Assembly: GCF_001904725.1 (NCBI RefSeq)
Contig: NZ_MRCE01000001.1
Coordinates: forward strand, 81,167-145,166
Origin: Phormidium ambiguum IAM M-71
Lineage (GTDB): Bacteria > Cyanobacteriota > Cyanobacteriia > Cyanobacteriales > Aerosakkonemataceae
DNA: 64,000 bases
Direction of reading: 5' to 3'
The position numbers and the translations under genes are program-made. The notes beneath the pieces are model-generated. The model made no database searches, was not told where the DNA came from, and saw only the letters and a program-made list of their open reading frames with translations. Shown here in pieces: positions 63,306 to 64,000 of this stretch (the stretch's first letter is position 1; every line of letters begins with the position of its first letter).

Positions 63306-63863
63306 ATGTCATACTACCAAGAAAAATTTGACACCCCCCATCCAGAAACCCCTTTAGGTAAATGTTTAACGCCGTTTCAGCGCAAGTTGCTGCAAAAAAG
63401 TTTGCACACAGATTTACCTAACTCTTACCGCCAGAGGATCAAAATTATGTTGCTGGCAGATGAAGGTAAATCGCAAGCTGAAATTTGCCAAACCTTAAAA
63501 TGTGGTTCTGCAACAGCACGGCATTGGATGCACGTAGCCCGCACAGGAATGGCACACCAATGGCAAGATTCTCCGATTGGTCGTCCCAAAGCAGTAAATG
63601 AGCAGTATTTAGAGCGATTGAAAGAACTGGTTAACCATAGTCCTCGTGATTTCGGATATTCATTTAGGCGCTGGACAGGGAAATGGTTAAGTAAGCATTT
63701 AGCAAAAGAACTGGGGATTGAAATTAGCGATCGCAATGTTAACCGTTTGCTTAAAGAAATGGGAATTTCTACTCGTTCCAAATCTAATCTTACAAACAAA
63801 GAAACAGATTCGGACAGCAGCAACACTTCCCGCATTACAATTTCTGATTTGCAATTTTCTTGA
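63306..63863 (+). CDS. helix-turn-helix protein related to IS630-type transposase N-terminus
   Basis: The 185-aa protein shows two DNA-binding segments: RIKIMLLADEGKSQAEICQTLKCGSATARHWMHVAR (~48-83), and a second winged-helix-like YSFRRWTGKWLSKHLAKELGIEISDRNVNRLLKEMGIST (~117-155). This is the HTH_29/HTH_33 arrangement of IS630 transposase N-termini, but no catalytic DDE domain follows. It may be a domesticated regulator or a truncated transposase. Its downstream gene begins at 63943 in the same direction, which points to a stable regulator rather than a mobile remnant. Confidence 0.65.
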   Translation: MSYYQEKFDTPHPETPLGKCLTPFQRKLLQKSLHTDLPNSYRQRIKIMLLADEGKSQAEICQTLKCGSATARHWMHVARTGMAHQWQDSPIGRPKAVNEQYLERLKELVNHSPRDFGYSFRRWTGKWLSKHLAKELGIEISDRNVNRLLKEMGISTRSKSNLTNKETDSDSSNTSRITISDLQFS

Positions 63864-63942
63864 GCATCCTAACTTTCGTGGTTACTCAATTTTATTTCTC
63901 AAGATCGGTAACTATTTCTGCTAATCAGCTGCTTTACAAATC

Positions 63943-64000
63943 ATGGTTCAAAATTCATCAGCCTTTTCTCAAAAACAGCTAGGTCAACTTCTTACCCAAA
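63943..64000 (+). CDS. start of an unidentified gene, cut by the window end
   Basis: From ATG 63943 the frame stays open for 19 codons to the window edge (MVQNSSAFSQKQLGQLLTQ). The opening resembles, from memory, the start of cyanobacterial ABC peptidase-transporters that follow an HTH gene like the one upstream, but this cannot be tested here. No ribosome site stands out. Confidence 0.35.
   Translation, partial: MVQNSSAFSQKQLGQLLTQ

Overview
The window is cyanobacterial chromosome. The octamer GCGATCGC (HIP1) and its core GATCG are scattered through genes and spacers. Several genes are cyanobacterial hallmarks: two RpaB/Ycf27 response regulators, a CCB2/CCB4-type cytochrome b6f heme-insertion factor, an orange-carotenoid-protein N-terminal homologue, an SLH-OprB porin and GIY-YIG/DUF456/DUF4126 proteins. 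Base composition is AT-rich, and spacers carry heptamer repeats and palindromes typical of larger, probably filamentous, cyanobacterial genomes. I cannot name the species.

Layout. 1-880: almost gene-free, with a strong terminator and a possible gene remnant. 0.9-8.3 kb: TIR-like protein, MltA transglycosylase, methyltransferase, NhaP-type antiporter, lipase-like hydrolase, CobI. 8.4-13.6 kb: TonB-like protein, heptose kinase, CapA-like protein and RfbB (cell envelope sugars). 13.8-14.1 kb: a small protein built almost wholly of nine-residue repeats. 14.2-19.0 kb: rpaB, an rpaB paralogue, ccb and DUF456, divergent from radA, with an HLR1-like RpaB site between rpaB and radA. 19.2-20.9 kb: GT25-like protein and creatininase.

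20.9-26.9 kb is an arsenic island: ArsR, PstS-type binding protein, ACR3 efflux pump, ArsC, a dual-specificity phosphatase cut by an in-frame TAG, ArsH, a small thioredoxin and an ArsP/YraQ permease. Two ATCAA-N6-TTGAA repeats lie over the promoter of pstS-acr3 and look like ArsR operators. 27.0-32.3 kb is a phosphate-response block: SphR, SphS, PhoU and a Tat-exported PhoX with a recognisable Pho box. A Crp-family regulator and an SLH-OprB porin follow.

35.1-39.5 kb is the conserved translation block: rplS, tRNA-Trp(CCA), secE, nusG, rplK, rplA, L10 leader with attenuator, rplJ, rplL. 39.5-47.3 kb: a Ser/Thr kinase whose linker holds an expanded intergenic-type repeat, a GIY-YIG protein, HypE, HupE, a CobW GTPase, a helical carotenoid protein, DUF4126 and an NTF2-like protein.

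47.5-60.5 kb is the most accessory part: two membrane glycosyltransferases, a cyclic-peptide-type ABC exporter, a protein with duplicated OB-like domains around two PDV/EGR repeats, a nucleotidyltransferase, a JmjC-type oxygenase preceded by a small exported peptide ending in five arginines, and an operon of bacterial dynamin, response regulator and CHASE3 histidine kinase. 60.7-64.0 kb: a double-ATPase peptide importer subunit, a 0.7 kb gene-poor spacer, an HTH protein and the start of another gene. All functional assignments come from reading motifs; no database search was run.
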